A program made the position numbers and the translations under genes. A stretch of DNA of 49,937 bases, from assembly GCA_018815765.1 (NCBI GenBank), contig JAHIWM010000042.1:1-49937 (forward strand), in the 5' to 3' direction. This stretch comes from Gammaproteobacteria bacterium. GTDB lineage: Bacteria > Pseudomonadota > Gammaproteobacteria > Enterobacterales > Alteromonadaceae. The stretch's first letter is position 1, and every line of letters starts with the position of its first letter. Below the pieces are notes generated by a model. It had not been told where the DNA came from. It was given only the letters and a program-made list of their open reading frames with translations, and searched no databases. This document shows positions 9,435 through 17,052 of the stretch, in pieces.

Positions 9435-10511
9435 TTACTCTGAAACCACACAATGGCTGTTGGTTAATTGTGGATGACAACGCCATAGGCTTTGATCCGG
9501 AAATTGCACCGCTTTGCCGTCAGGTGTTTGTTGTGGCGCCTGCGGATAAAAATCGGTGGAGATAATCTGAGCTGCACTTTGTAAAGCCGTATCCCGTCTT
9601 GAAATGGAATAGGCGGTAGGATGAAACTCGTCACTGCGGGTGCGCACTATATAACCTTGTTTCACCAGTGTTGCTATGGTTTCAAACTGCTGCACTGGCT
9701 GATTCTGCAGCACCATAGCGGCTTCTGCACTGGCTGGTGGATAGTTGCCAAACATCACTCGACCAGCCAGGGATGGATGCTGCTGACGATACAATTCCAG
9801 CTGTTCGGGCTGACCATCAAACAAGAAGATAAAACGCCCCCTGGACGATGCGACACTGGGCCAGCCATGGGTCAGCACAGTTTGCTGTAAAGTAAGACCA
9901 GGTTTTCGGACAAAATCCGGTGTCAGTAGCTTCTCTTCCGGTAATACAGCACGGATTTCCTGATCCAGCTGAGCATAATCTTCAGCTGTCAGAATTCGGG
10001 GTTTAATGCCGCCCGCAACTCCGCTTTCTTTTACATTTAAAAGAATCACCACAGGCAAATGATTTTTGTGTTGCTTTGACCATTCAACTAATTGACCCAA
10101 ACAGTCCTGAAATAAAGGGCAATGCGAGGCAAAGTCCATATCCGGAATATGAAACGCCTTAAAGCCAGGTTGCTGTAATTTAGCTTTGTATGCTGCAGAT
10201 AACAAAGACTTCCCCAACCATTGCTCGGCTGCTGGTTTGAGATACATGCCACCTTGTGGGTCAGCCAGCACATCCAGCTCCAGATGACGCAGCCCCAAAT
10301 CTAACTGTTGGCGTAGGGTTAAATGCTGATACTGCAACGAAGAGGTATCCTGACCTTGTTGTTGCAAATAGCCAACTACACCCTCTGGCAGAGCCTGTTT
10401 ATAGCTGTTGTGCGAGCCAATCCACTGCAATTGATTTAATTTCAGGGGTTCTGAAGCTTGTGCCGCACAGCACAACCATACCGCAGCTACTAAGCAAAAT
10501 CTGATCAACAT
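9435..10511 (-). CDS. Secreted Ca2+-dependent phosphoinositide phospholipase C-like protein
   Basis: Predicted exported phosphodiesterase of the PLC-like TIM-barrel superfamily, resembling the PI-PLC-C1 family. The start at 10511 (ATG) is chosen over GTG 10541 because AAGGTG lies at the right distance and the N-terminus then forms a clean signal peptide ending AQA-SE. Candidate catalytic residues are His34 in WIGSHNSYK, Glu78 and Asp80 in HLELDVLAD (metal site), and His121 in FKAFHIPDMDF. The 358-residue length and the C-terminal DEFHPTAYSISRRD segment fit family members. Substrate is inferred from the family only; scavenging phosphate or inositol from lipids is plausible. It lies 70 bases after the Toprim-like gene on the same strand. 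Confidence 0.82.
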   Translation of the reverse strand: MLIRFCLVAAVWLCCAAQASEPLKLNQLQWIGSHNSYKQALPEGVVGYLQQQGQDTSSLQYQHLTLRQQLDLGLRHLELDVLADPQGGMYLKPAAEQWLGKSLLSAAYKAKLQQPGFKAFHIPDMDFASHCPLFQDCLGQLVEWSKQHKNHLPVVILLNVKESGVAGGIKPRILTAEDYAQLDQEIRAVLPEEKLLTPDFVRKPGLTLQQTVLTHGWPSVASSRGRFIFLFDGQPEQLELYRQQHPSLAGRVMFGNYPPASAEAAMVLQNQPVQQFETIATLVKQGYIVRTRSDEFHPTAYSISRRDTALQSAAQIISTDFYPQAPQQTPDGKAVQFPDQSLWRCHPQLTNSHCVVSE

Positions 10512-10581
10512 CTTTGGCACCTTAGTGAAGAAAAACAACACTATAGAGTTAAAAGATGAACAAATGACGACAGGAAAAGCG

Positions 10582-11367
10582 CTATTTTTCTAACAACGCT
10601 TCCTGCTCTAAGAAGCAGCCTTTTTGCTGCAAGGCATGCAGCAGGCCATAAAAATGGTGTTTATCTGCTAACTCCAGTGCTTTAGCCAGCTGATTTGGAT
10701 GCTTAGGTTTGTTGTTAAATAATCCCTGCCATGGGCTGAAATCAGCAGGTGTAACAAATTTCAGTTTGTCGCCTAAACGCTGTTTTAATAAATCAAACAG
10801 CTCTAAGGCTGCAGCATCAAAATCAAAGGCACAATAAATCTGTTGGTACTGCTGATAAAAGGGCATCAGCAGGGCTGAACTTGCTTTGCTACCAGAGGCG
10901 AAACCTATATCAGTGTTAGTGAGTGAGAAGTCCAACGCCAGCATCTGGCTACACACCGGCACGAGCTCCGGATAACGGAAAAAACATTCTTCATTTTCAA
11001 TCAACAGCAAGGTAGATTTCGTCTGATAGCTCTGGAATTTGTCGGTGCCGTCCAGCACCACCACCTCGGGTTGGCGGTTCTGGCACAACTCGTGATACAC
11101 CAGTTGATAACCAAAAGAAGTATTCACCTGATGCGAATCGCCGATCTGAGCAGCCTCTTTACGTGAAGCCGGCTGCAGCGCCTGTTGCTCAAGCTGGCTA
11201 AACAGAGTTTCGGATAAAATACTGACCTGCCATCTGCCGGAGCCTAATTGCCGAACTTTAAACATCTCGGACTTTTTCTGATAAAACAGCGGCGGCAACA
11301 ACTCCAGCATACGACCGTAATGCACAGGCTTACCCTGACGGATTTGCTGCAGGTATTTTTTTAACAT
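10582..11367 (-). CDS. Toprim-fold protein resembling the JetD (DUF2220) C-terminal domain, orphan
   Basis: Cytoplasmic protein of 261 residues with a winged-helix-like N-terminal half and a Toprim-like C-terminal half. The proposed acidic motif residues are Glu124 in LLIENEECFF, the glycine turn GFASG at 155-159, and the DFD pair at 182-184 followed by AAALELFDLL. This order (E, G-turn, DxD) is that of Toprim nucleases, and the overall look recalls JetD of Wadjet plasmid-defence systems. JetA, JetB and JetC (the SMC-like partners) are absent next to it. Start supported by GGAG 6 bases before ATG. It may be a stand-alone nuclease or a diverged non-catalytic relative. Assignment is from motif reading only. 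Confidence 0.55.
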   Translation of the reverse strand: MLKKYLQQIRQGKPVHYGRMLELLPPLFYQKKSEMFKVRQLGSGRWQVSILSETLFSQLEQQALQPASRKEAAQIGDSHQVNTSFGYQLVYHELCQNRQPEVVVLDGTDKFQSYQTKSTLLLIENEECFFRYPELVPVCSQMLALDFSLTNTDIGFASGSKASSALLMPFYQQYQQIYCAFDFDAAALELFDLLKQRLGDKLKFVTPADFSPWQGLFNNKPKHPNQLAKALELADKHHFYGLLHALQQKGCFLEQEALLEK

Positions 11368-11427
11368 CCATTGCTCCAGAAGTGACTGCGTGCCTGACAG
11401 TTCACAGTCAACCTTAAAGCAACCTGC

Positions 11428-11592
11428 TTGGCAAGTGTCGCGAAAGCTTTATCAACTTGTCATAAATATGCCACGGAACAACCGGATAATAAGCATCAGT
11501 TAAGCGCGTACCCTGTTGATGTGTTGCTTTAACTCTCTGGATTGTCCTGGATTTTTGATGAGGGAAACCCCTGTGGTCTCCCTCTTTTTTTT
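11428..11592 (+). ncRNA. Candidate small RNA gene ending at an orphan terminator
   Basis: A strong plus-strand intrinsic terminator stands at 11560-11592 although no plus-strand gene lies in front of it; the nearest genes on both sides run on the minus strand. A possible promoter (TTGGCA at 11428-11433, 16 bases, TATCAA at 11450-11455) would give an RNA of about 130 bases starting near 11462. No convincing open reading frame is present; an 11-codon ORF starting at the ATG near 11468 has no good ribosome site. The boundaries are estimates. Confidence 0.4.
11560..11592 (+). terminator. Rho-independent terminator without an upstream plus-strand gene
   Basis: GAGGGAAACC (11560-11569) pairs with GGTCTCCCTC (11575-11584) with one A/C mismatch and a 5-base loop, followed directly by eight T residues (11585-11592). 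The minus-strand reading has no T-run after the hairpin, so it works on the plus strand. Confidence 0.8.
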
Positions 11593-11638
11593 GCGTTTTG
11601 CTATGTTGAAAAATCCACTTCGGACTATGTGATGTCTA

Positions 11639-12034
11639 TCACTCAACGATCAGACTAAAACCTTCGTCCAGCCATCCCGTCACTCCACCTATCATCTTTT
11701 TCACTGGCCTTTGCAACTGCGCCAGTTTCAGCGCCGCTTTATCTGCCCCGTTACAGTGAGGCCCGGCGCAATACACCACAAACAAGGTGTCCGCCGGATA
11801 AAACGCCAGACTCTCTGCAGAAATTCGGCTATGAGGAAAAAGTACGGCATTGGGTAAGTGCCCTTGTTGATAAGCTGCTTCCCCCCGCACATCCAACAGC
11901 ACAAAATCCTGCCGCTTATTGCTGATGGCATGATGCACATCCCAGCAGTCGGTTTCAAACTGCAATAAGGCGCTAAAGTGCGTAATAGCTTGTTCTGATC
12001 CCGCTGCTGCGGGTCTGGATACCATAGAAGACAT
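11639..12034 (-). CDS. Single-domain rhodanese-like sulfurtransferase
   Basis: Predicted sulfur-transfer protein of 131 residues with one rhodanese domain. Family motifs are LLDVRGEAAYQQGHLPNA (residues 47-63) and the active-site loop YCAGPHCNGA, in which Cys89 is the expected persulfide-forming cysteine and Cys94 a second, nearby cysteine; the C-terminal GGVTGWLDEGF is also typical. There is no signal peptide, so it should be cytoplasmic. Start at 12034 has CAGGAG upstream. It is divergently transcribed from an FtrA-like regulator 143 bases away, a pairing seen elsewhere for this regulator family (recalled, not checked), so it is the likely target of that regulator. Confidence 0.9.
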   Translation of the reverse strand: MSSMVSRPAAAGSEQAITHFSALLQFETDCWDVHHAISNKRQDFVLLDVRGEAAYQQGHLPNAVLFPHSRISAESLAFYPADTLFVVYCAGPHCNGADKAALKLAQLQRPVKKMIGGVTGWLDEGFSLIVE

Positions 12035-12110
12035 CAGTGTTACTCCTGCGTAAGTGCGCTGCGTATGAGGTTCAACACCACTGTACTTTGCTTACACAGC
12101 TCACACCATT

Positions 12111-12143
12111 GGCTTAAAAGACACAATAAGATAGTATTAAGCC
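12111..12143. promoter_or_regulatory. Possible operator between rhodanese and FtrA-like regulator
   Basis: GGCTTAA (12111-12117) and TTAAGCC (12137-12143) form a 7-bp inverted repeat whose centres are 26 bases apart, in the divergent intergenic region and 34 bases before the regulator's ATG. The spacing suits dimeric binding, but the site is short and AT-rich, so it could be chance. Confidence 0.3.
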
Positions 12144-12177
12144 AAAATAAGCCAGCAAGCAAGTCCGGAGCACAAGC

Positions 12178-13119
12178 ATGCATAAAGTCGCTATTTTGTT
12201 AGGCCCTGCAGTGGCCACTTTCGAACTGGGTTGTGCGTCCGAGTTATTTGCTTTAAACCGGCCTGAATACCCCGACTGGTATCAGACCGATATCGTCAGT
12301 TTTCATCCAGGGCCTTTAATGGCAACGGGTGGCTTGCAATTGCTGGTGCCACAGATTCAGGATTTAACCTCCTACGATACCATTCTGATCCCGAACTGGT
12401 CCGTATCTCAGCCAACCCCATCCAAAGAGTTGCGCGAGCAGTTGTTAGCCGCTTATCAGCGCGGTGTCCGGCTGATTTCTTTCTGTTCAGGTGCTTTTTT
12501 GCTGGCTGAACTTGGAGTACTCAAAGACAAAGCAGCGACGACTCACTGGCGTTATGCCGATGAGTTTCAGCGCCGTTATCCGGATAGTCGCTATCAGCAA
12601 AATGTACTTTATTGTTTTGATGGCCAGATTGGCTGCTCCGCAGGTAGCGCAGCCGCATTGGATTTAGGCCTGGCCGTAATAAGGCGGGATTTTGGTTTTG
12701 AAATAGCGAATCAGGTGGCAAAAAGAGCAGTTATTTCCGCTCACCGCGAAGGAGGGCAGGCTCAGTTTGTGACCCAACCTTTGCAGAAAAAAGCCAATTT
12801 ACTTAGTGCGACTATGGACTGGGCTTTATTAAATTTAAATAAGCCTTTAGCTATTGAACAACTGGCCGATAAAGCGGGTATGTCCAGGCGCAGTTTTGAT
12901 CGGCATTTTAAAACCAGTACAGGATTAAGCCCATTGCAGTGGCTGCTACAACAGCGTTTACAACTGGTGCAGCATTATCTGGAACAGGGTCAGCATTCGA
13001 TAGAGCAAATTAGTGATCTGACAGGTTTTGGTAGCTCTTTAAACTTGCGACAGCAATTTCAGAAACAACTGGGCATTAGTCCGCGCCAGTATCAGCGTCA
13101 GTTTAGTTGCAGCCAGTGA
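12178..13119 (+). CDS. FtrA/GlxA-type AraC-family regulator with DJ-1/PfpI domain
   Basis: Transcription factor with an N-terminal class I glutamine-amidotransferase-like (DJ-1/PfpI) sensor domain (residues about 3-175) and a C-terminal AraC double helix-turn-helix (about 205-308). The sensor domain keeps the nucleophile-elbow cysteine (Cys103 in LISFCSGAFLLAELG) and the ATTHW segment typical of FtrA/GlxA proteins. The DNA-binding part shows IEQLADKAGMSRRSFDRHFK and the AraC signature around GFGSSLNLRQQFQKQLGISPRQYQRQF. The 313-residue length is normal. It is divergent from the rhodanese gene, its probable target. The signal is unknown; the elbow cysteine next to a sulfurtransferase hints at a reactive-sulfur or aldehyde cue, which is inference. 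Confidence 0.92.
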   Translation: MHKVAILLGPAVATFELGCASELFALNRPEYPDWYQTDIVSFHPGPLMATGGLQLLVPQIQDLTSYDTILIPNWSVSQPTPSKELREQLLAAYQRGVRLISFCSGAFLLAELGVLKDKAATTHWRYADEFQRRYPDSRYQQNVLYCFDGQIGCSAGSAAALDLGLAVIRRDFGFEIANQVAKRAVISAHREGGQAQFVTQPLQKKANLLSATMDWALLNLNKPLAIEQLADKAGMSRRSFDRHFKTSTGLSPLQWLLQQRLQLVQHYLEQGQHSIEQISDLTGFGSSLNLRQQFQKQLGISPRQYQRQFSCSQ

Positions 13120-13241
13120 TAAAAGGTCGCTGCAGTATGAGAGCGGCAAAATTTATGTAAAAACATGTTAAAAACGGCCAGCTTTTGCCGCACATGCTGC
13201 CGTTGCTCTGCTATTTGCTGCGTTTTTAAGCAAAATAACCT

Positions 13242-13257
13242 TGGCACCAAATTTGCT
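13242..13257 (+). promoter_or_regulatory. Sigma-54 (-24/-12) promoter, near-perfect
   Basis: TGGCAC (13242-13247), five bases, then TTGCT (13253-13257) matches the RpoN consensus; GG and GC are separated by exactly ten bases. The expected transcript start is near 13268, 46 bases before the ATG at 13314. No obvious enhancer repeat is visible between 13120 and 13240; the adjoining stretch is otherwise featureless. Confidence 0.78.
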
Positions 13258-13313
13258 CCTCTTTAAGCAACAGGTCAGGTACATGACCACAGCATAAAGC
13301 TCAGGAGACTATC

Positions 13314-13775
13314 ATGGTAAATATTTCAGGTGTTACGCCTTTCCTTGGATTAACGGACCAGCTGTATAAAACCCCTTCTTTTGGCCTGGATAAAAAATTA
13401 GAAATTGACGACCCTTATGCCGACAAAGTAAGTCTGTCCGGTGGCCAACAAGAACAAGATATGACTTATCAGCATTTAGCTAAAAATAACAACAGCTCCA
13501 TGTCTGAGTCAGCGGACATGAGCAGACAAAGCCAGGAAAAAACTGACCAGTTAAAAGAGCCTGACCGTTTGGCAACCATGATGCAGCAAGTGCTGGACGC
13601 CAAGTTGGGTATCGACCGGAAAAAGCTGGAAGAAATAGAAGAGAAAATCGAAGCCCTTGCCAATAAAGAAGGCGAGCTGACAGAGGCAGAACAAGCTCAG
13701 CTGGAAGTACTGCAAAAACAAAAAGAACAACTGATCAAAGAAGGCGCGAAAAAATTAACTGAGGAAGAAAGTTAA
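13314..13775 (+). CDS. Small coiled-coil hypothetical protein under a sigma-54 promoter
   Basis: I do not recognise this 153-residue protein. It lacks signal and membrane segments. Residues 1-75 are polar and probably disordered (NNNSSMSESADMSRQSQ); residues about 80-150 form a long charged helix with heptad character (KKLEEIEEKIEALANKEGELTEAEQAQLEVLQKQ, quoted here in part as KKLEEIEEKIEALA). CAGGAG precedes the ATG. It stands alone behind a strong sigma-54 element and overlaps the convergent solute-binding gene by four bases. The N-terminus (MVNISG) and disordered-then-helical layout recall small flagellar accessory or export-substrate proteins, but this is speculation. Confidence 0.75.
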   Translation: MVNISGVTPFLGLTDQLYKTPSFGLDKKLEIDDPYADKVSLSGGQQEQDMTYQHLAKNNNSSMSESADMSRQSQEKTDQLKEPDRLATMMQQVLDAKLGIDRKKLEEIEEKIEALANKEGELTEAEQAQLEVLQKQKEQLIKEGAKKLTEEES

Positions 13776-14509
13776 TTCAGTGACTGATTTAACTGCCGGG
13801 TTTGTTTTTGCAGTTGCGCAACCCGGCCAGAGTCCTGCCACTTTTGCAGCAGCTGACTCACCTGCTGTTGTAACTTCAGATCGGTAAAACCAATACGGTG
13901 CTGAGCTTTTGGAAATAGATCAAAAGAACGCACTTTATGTGCCGGCAACCTCTTTTCACTCCAGCGTCGATAAAAAGTGACCTTGTCCAGCACCAGCAAC
14001 ACAGTGCGTTGTTGTTGCAACATTTCAACAGCTTGATTGTGATCCACCACTTCACGGAATGAAGGCGATTTTTTCATGGCCTGAGTAAATTCAGCGCCCA
14101 GAATTTTGGTCGCATTCTGAAAGCTGGCGACCGAGTAGCGACTCATATCCTGCACACTGTGCAACTGATCCGGGAAATCAGACAAAGCAAATACCAAATT
14201 ATGAAACTCAAGATAAGGCTGGCTGTAAAACAGCCCTGCAATAGGTTCTCCACCTTGCCTAGCCGCCATATCCAGCTCTTTGTTTTGTAACATGCGCGTC
14301 AGTCTGGCATGAGGCGCAGCCACAAACTCAGCCTTATACCCAAGCTCACTCAATAGCTGACGGAATAATTCTGCTTCAAAATGAATGGTATTACCTTGTT
14401 TTTGCGGCGCGGCGTTCTGGCTTAGACCAACCCGTAACTCTGCAGGAAGCTCATTCGCCTGAGCAGACAAAGCACACAACAGCAATAACCAGCTACTCCA
14501 GCTTTTCAT
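13772..14509 (-). CDS. Periplasmic solute-binding-like protein (SBP family 3)
   Basis: Exported protein of about 245 residues resembling amino-acid-type extracellular solute-binding proteins. The start is ATG 14509 (or the adjacent ATG at 14512), with AGGGG just upstream; the N-terminus MKSWSSWLLLLCALSAQA is a signal peptide. Family-like features are the opening ELRVGLSQNAAPQ, the FEAELFRQLLSELGYKAEF segment and repeated lobe motifs. No ABC permease or ATPase genes are nearby, so it may act as a sensor or stand-alone binder rather than a transporter part. It follows the patatin gene with a 10-base gap, which indicates one operon. Its stop overlaps the convergent 153-residue gene. Confidence 0.85.
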   Translation of the reverse strand: MKSWSSWLLLLCALSAQANELPAELRVGLSQNAAPQKQGNTIHFEAELFRQLLSELGYKAEFVAAPHARLTRMLQNKELDMAARQGGEPIAGLFYSQPYLEFHNLVFALSDFPDQLHSVQDMSRYSVASFQNATKILGAEFTQAMKKSPSFREVVDHNQAVEMLQQQRTVLLVLDKVTFYRRWSEKRLPAHKVRSFDLFPKAQHRIGFTDLKLQQQVSQLLQKWQDSGRVAQLQKQTRQLNQSLN

Positions 14510-14522
14510 CATACGCCCCTGA

Positions 14523-16805
14523 TTAAAAACTTTGTCCAATCGACAGATAATACTGATAGGCCTTACCGCTAATGTCATCTTCAGCCCAGCCGTACCCCAA
14601 ATACACTGGGCCAAAAGGACTGTCCCAGCCAGCAAATACACTACTGGCCCAGATCCAGTCTGTCTCATTGGCCAGGCTTTCAACCCGTATCATATTGCCA
14701 TGCACTTGCCCTCGCTCCAGCGAAGCGCCCAGATAAAATGGCGAGTTAATCACACTAAATCTGTTTTCACTCATTTTGTACAAATACACCAGACTGCCAA
14801 ACTTAATTTCGCTGCCAAACAGATAGTTTTTTGGATAACCAGATAAATTTAATAAGCCTCCTAGTGAGAATTGTTCAACCGCAACATCCGGATCTCCGGG
14901 TGTGTAATCTTCAAGACGCCAGCGAGCTCGCAGTATATGACGTTCAAAAAAGCTACGGGCCGCTTGGACTTCAATAGCGTGGCTACGACTACGATGAGTC
15001 TGCCCCAGGGCTGTATCATCTAACCATTGCCAGTTGGCTCGTATACGAAAACCCCGGCTTGGAAAGGCGGGGTTATCCAATCTGTCCCAAACAAAGTCCA
15101 CTAAGGGGCCTTCCCGCTGATACCTCAGCCGGTCAAAACCTAAATCGCCAACTCCTGAACCTGGGATCCGAAAATAACCATCTGTGTCGGTCCAACCAGA
15201 ACTGAGTCGCGCATGATCAGACAGATTCCAACCAGCTTTGGCTGTCAGGGAGGTTTCTCTATTGGATAAATCACCTAAAGATAAGCCTTCGGTGTCTTCC
15301 AGTACCAAAATAGTATTTTCTCTTTGGACCTGAGCACTGACAAAAGTGGCAGGAGTAAAGACAGGCCAATACAACTCAGAACTGATCAACTTATCTGTGC
15401 CCAGTGCCAGCTCATTGTGCCATTCGGCACCTAACTCAGTAATATTGGTGTAAGTGTACGAAGCGGCCAGTTGGTAATATCTGTTGTTACGAAAATCATC
15501 TTCCATCGTAAAACGGAAATTCAGATAACCAGGTCCCCAGTCCTTTTCCACAGCACGCACTTTTAAAGTGGTGTCTTCGCCTTGTTTATTTTGTTCTAAT
15601 TGCAAAGAGACCCGCTCTAGCGTGTCCACTCCATAAACTTGGCGCAGGCCCTCTTTCAGCTTGTTACTGTTGTAACTTTTACCTTTTTTAAGCGCCAAAC
15701 GCTGTAATACAACCTCGTCAGACAACAGACTTTGATTATCCAGTTCAATATGATCCACGCGAATACTGCTGGCCTGTTTTGCTCTGTGAGCAGCAAGCCA
15801 GTCCGGATAGTGATCCGGGTAAGCAAAGCTGGTCAAGGCAGTGCTCTGGCGCTCTGCACTTTGTTTGCCTGCTTCGATGGAAGCGGGTAGTTGATCAAAA
15901 TCCAGGGTGCCTATCTGCGCTACGTCCGGACTAAGCAGCAGATCCTGTGGCCCCAACAGGGCAATTTGCTGATCGACCACCTGTCGGACTAAAAAATTAG
16001 TCAGTTGATCCGTCACCGCAAAGGCGGAGTCCAACTGTTCTTTGTTCAACAAAGGAGCGTCAATGGCCACAGCAATAATCCGGTCAGCTCCTAAATCTTT
16101 AGCAATACTGACAGGTAAATTGTTAGCCACACCACCATCCACTAACACCCGGCCATTCAGTTCCATAGGCCGCACCACACCCGGAATAGACATAGAAGCC
16201 TGCACAGCTTGCAATAAACTACCCTGACTCATCACCACAGCTTCTCTGTTGGTTAAGTCTGCAGCCACAGCACGGAATGGAATAGGCAACTGATCAAAAT
16301 GACTGTGATTTAACTGGGCACCATAAGCCTCCAGAATCAGCTCCGCCATCGCCTGACCTAACAACACACCTTTAGGAATTTTAATACCTGAACTGTCTAA
16401 ACCCAGGCCCAGCCGGATCGGATAATCATCCTGCTGCTGTTTGCGCCGTATCGGCATTTCATCACGATGCACCTTATCGCGAAAGCCAGTGCTCCACTCT
16501 AAATGATCAAGAATATGCTGAATTTCGTCCGGACTATGGCCTGTGGCATACAAGCCACCGATAAAGGCACCTATGCTGGTTCCGACTATTAAATCAATCG
16601 GAATCCGCTGTTTTTCAAGCTGCCGGATCACGCCAAGGTGCGCGCCTCCCCGAGCGCCTCCGCCCCCCAACACCAACGCAATACAAGGCCTGTTTTTGAC
16701 ATTGACACAAGGTGCCTGTTCCGCCGTCGCAGATTGTGATTGTGCAGCAATGATCAAATCACTGAAGAAAAACACACAAAAACATAGCGCCCACCTTGCC
16801 TTCAT
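14523..16805 (-). CDS. Patatin-like phospholipase with POTRA and Omp85 barrel (PlpD type, type Vd autotransporter)
   Basis: Exported lipolytic enzyme fused to its own outer-membrane barrel, 760 residues. After a signal peptide (residues 1-22) comes the patatin domain (about 40-330): oxyanion motif GGGGARGGAHLG at 47-58, nucleophile Ser77 in GTSIG and partner Asp223 in the DGG motif. A POTRA-like segment (about 350-430, LDNQSLLSDEVVLQRLALKKGKSYN, shortened here to LLSDEVVLQRLALKKGK) precedes the C-terminal barrel, which ends in Phe (YQYYLSIGQSF) as outer-membrane proteins do. The layout is that of PlpD of Pseudomonas aeruginosa, whose passenger is a phospholipase A1. GAGGGG precedes the ATG. 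It leads an operon with the solute-binding protein. Confidence 0.92.
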   Translation of the reverse strand: MKARWALCFCVFFFSDLIIAAQSQSATAEQAPCVNVKNRPCIALVLGGGGARGGAHLGVIRQLEKQRIPIDLIVGTSIGAFIGGLYATGHSPDEIQHILDHLEWSTGFRDKVHRDEMPIRRKQQQDDYPIRLGLGLDSSGIKIPKGVLLGQAMAELILEAYGAQLNHSHFDQLPIPFRAVAADLTNREAVVMSQGSLLQAVQASMSIPGVVRPMELNGRVLVDGGVANNLPVSIAKDLGADRIIAVAIDAPLLNKEQLDSAFAVTDQLTNFLVRQVVDQQIALLGPQDLLLSPDVAQIGTLDFDQLPASIEAGKQSAERQSTALTSFAYPDHYPDWLAAHRAKQASSIRVDHIELDNQSLLSDEVVLQRLALKKGKSYNSNKLKEGLRQVYGVDTLERVSLQLEQNKQGEDTTLKVRAVEKDWGPGYLNFRFTMEDDFRNNRYYQLAASYTYTNITELGAEWHNELALGTDKLISSELYWPVFTPATFVSAQVQRENTILVLEDTEGLSLGDLSNRETSLTAKAGWNLSDHARLSSGWTDTDGYFRIPGSGVGDLGFDRLRYQREGPLVDFVWDRLDNPAFPSRGFRIRANWQWLDDTALGQTHRSRSHAIEVQAARSFFERHILRARWRLEDYTPGDPDVAVEQFSLGGLLNLSGYPKNYLFGSEIKFGSLVYLYKMSENRFSVINSPFYLGASLERGQVHGNMIRVESLANETDWIWASSVFAGWDSPFGPVYLGYGWAEDDISGKAYQYYLSIGQSF

Positions 16806-17052
16806 GCACAGCCCCTCTGCTTTTTTTCCATATTAAGAACACTATCGTATACGAAGTTGAATAATCAGGTTTTTATTTGGTTTTAACGCTTTAGAGTTGA
16901 GCACGCATTAACTTATTGCTAAGGTTTCAGCAGACGTATCCAGACCTTTGATTTTCACTTATGCTGTGTGAGTGCGCAGCTATGTGCCACTCAGACTTAT
17001 CTTATCTATCTACTATGACAGCATTCACCAGCTGCTGCCACAATGAGGTCAA

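Noticed and set aside
9621-9890. Plus-strand open frame antisense to the phospholipase gene
   Set aside because: It lacks a ribosome site, signal or family resemblance, and the minus-strand gene with clear catalytic motifs explains the DNA.
11467-11502. Tiny open frame (11 codons) before the orphan terminator
   Set aside because: No convincing ribosome site and no recognisable leader-peptide codon pattern; the region is better viewed as a candidate non-coding RNA.
16845-16859. TATACGAAGTT-like sequence resembling a loxP arm, with a TCGTATACGA palindrome
   Set aside because: Only one arm is present, with no spacer, second arm or recombinase gene; most likely chance in an AT-rich gap.
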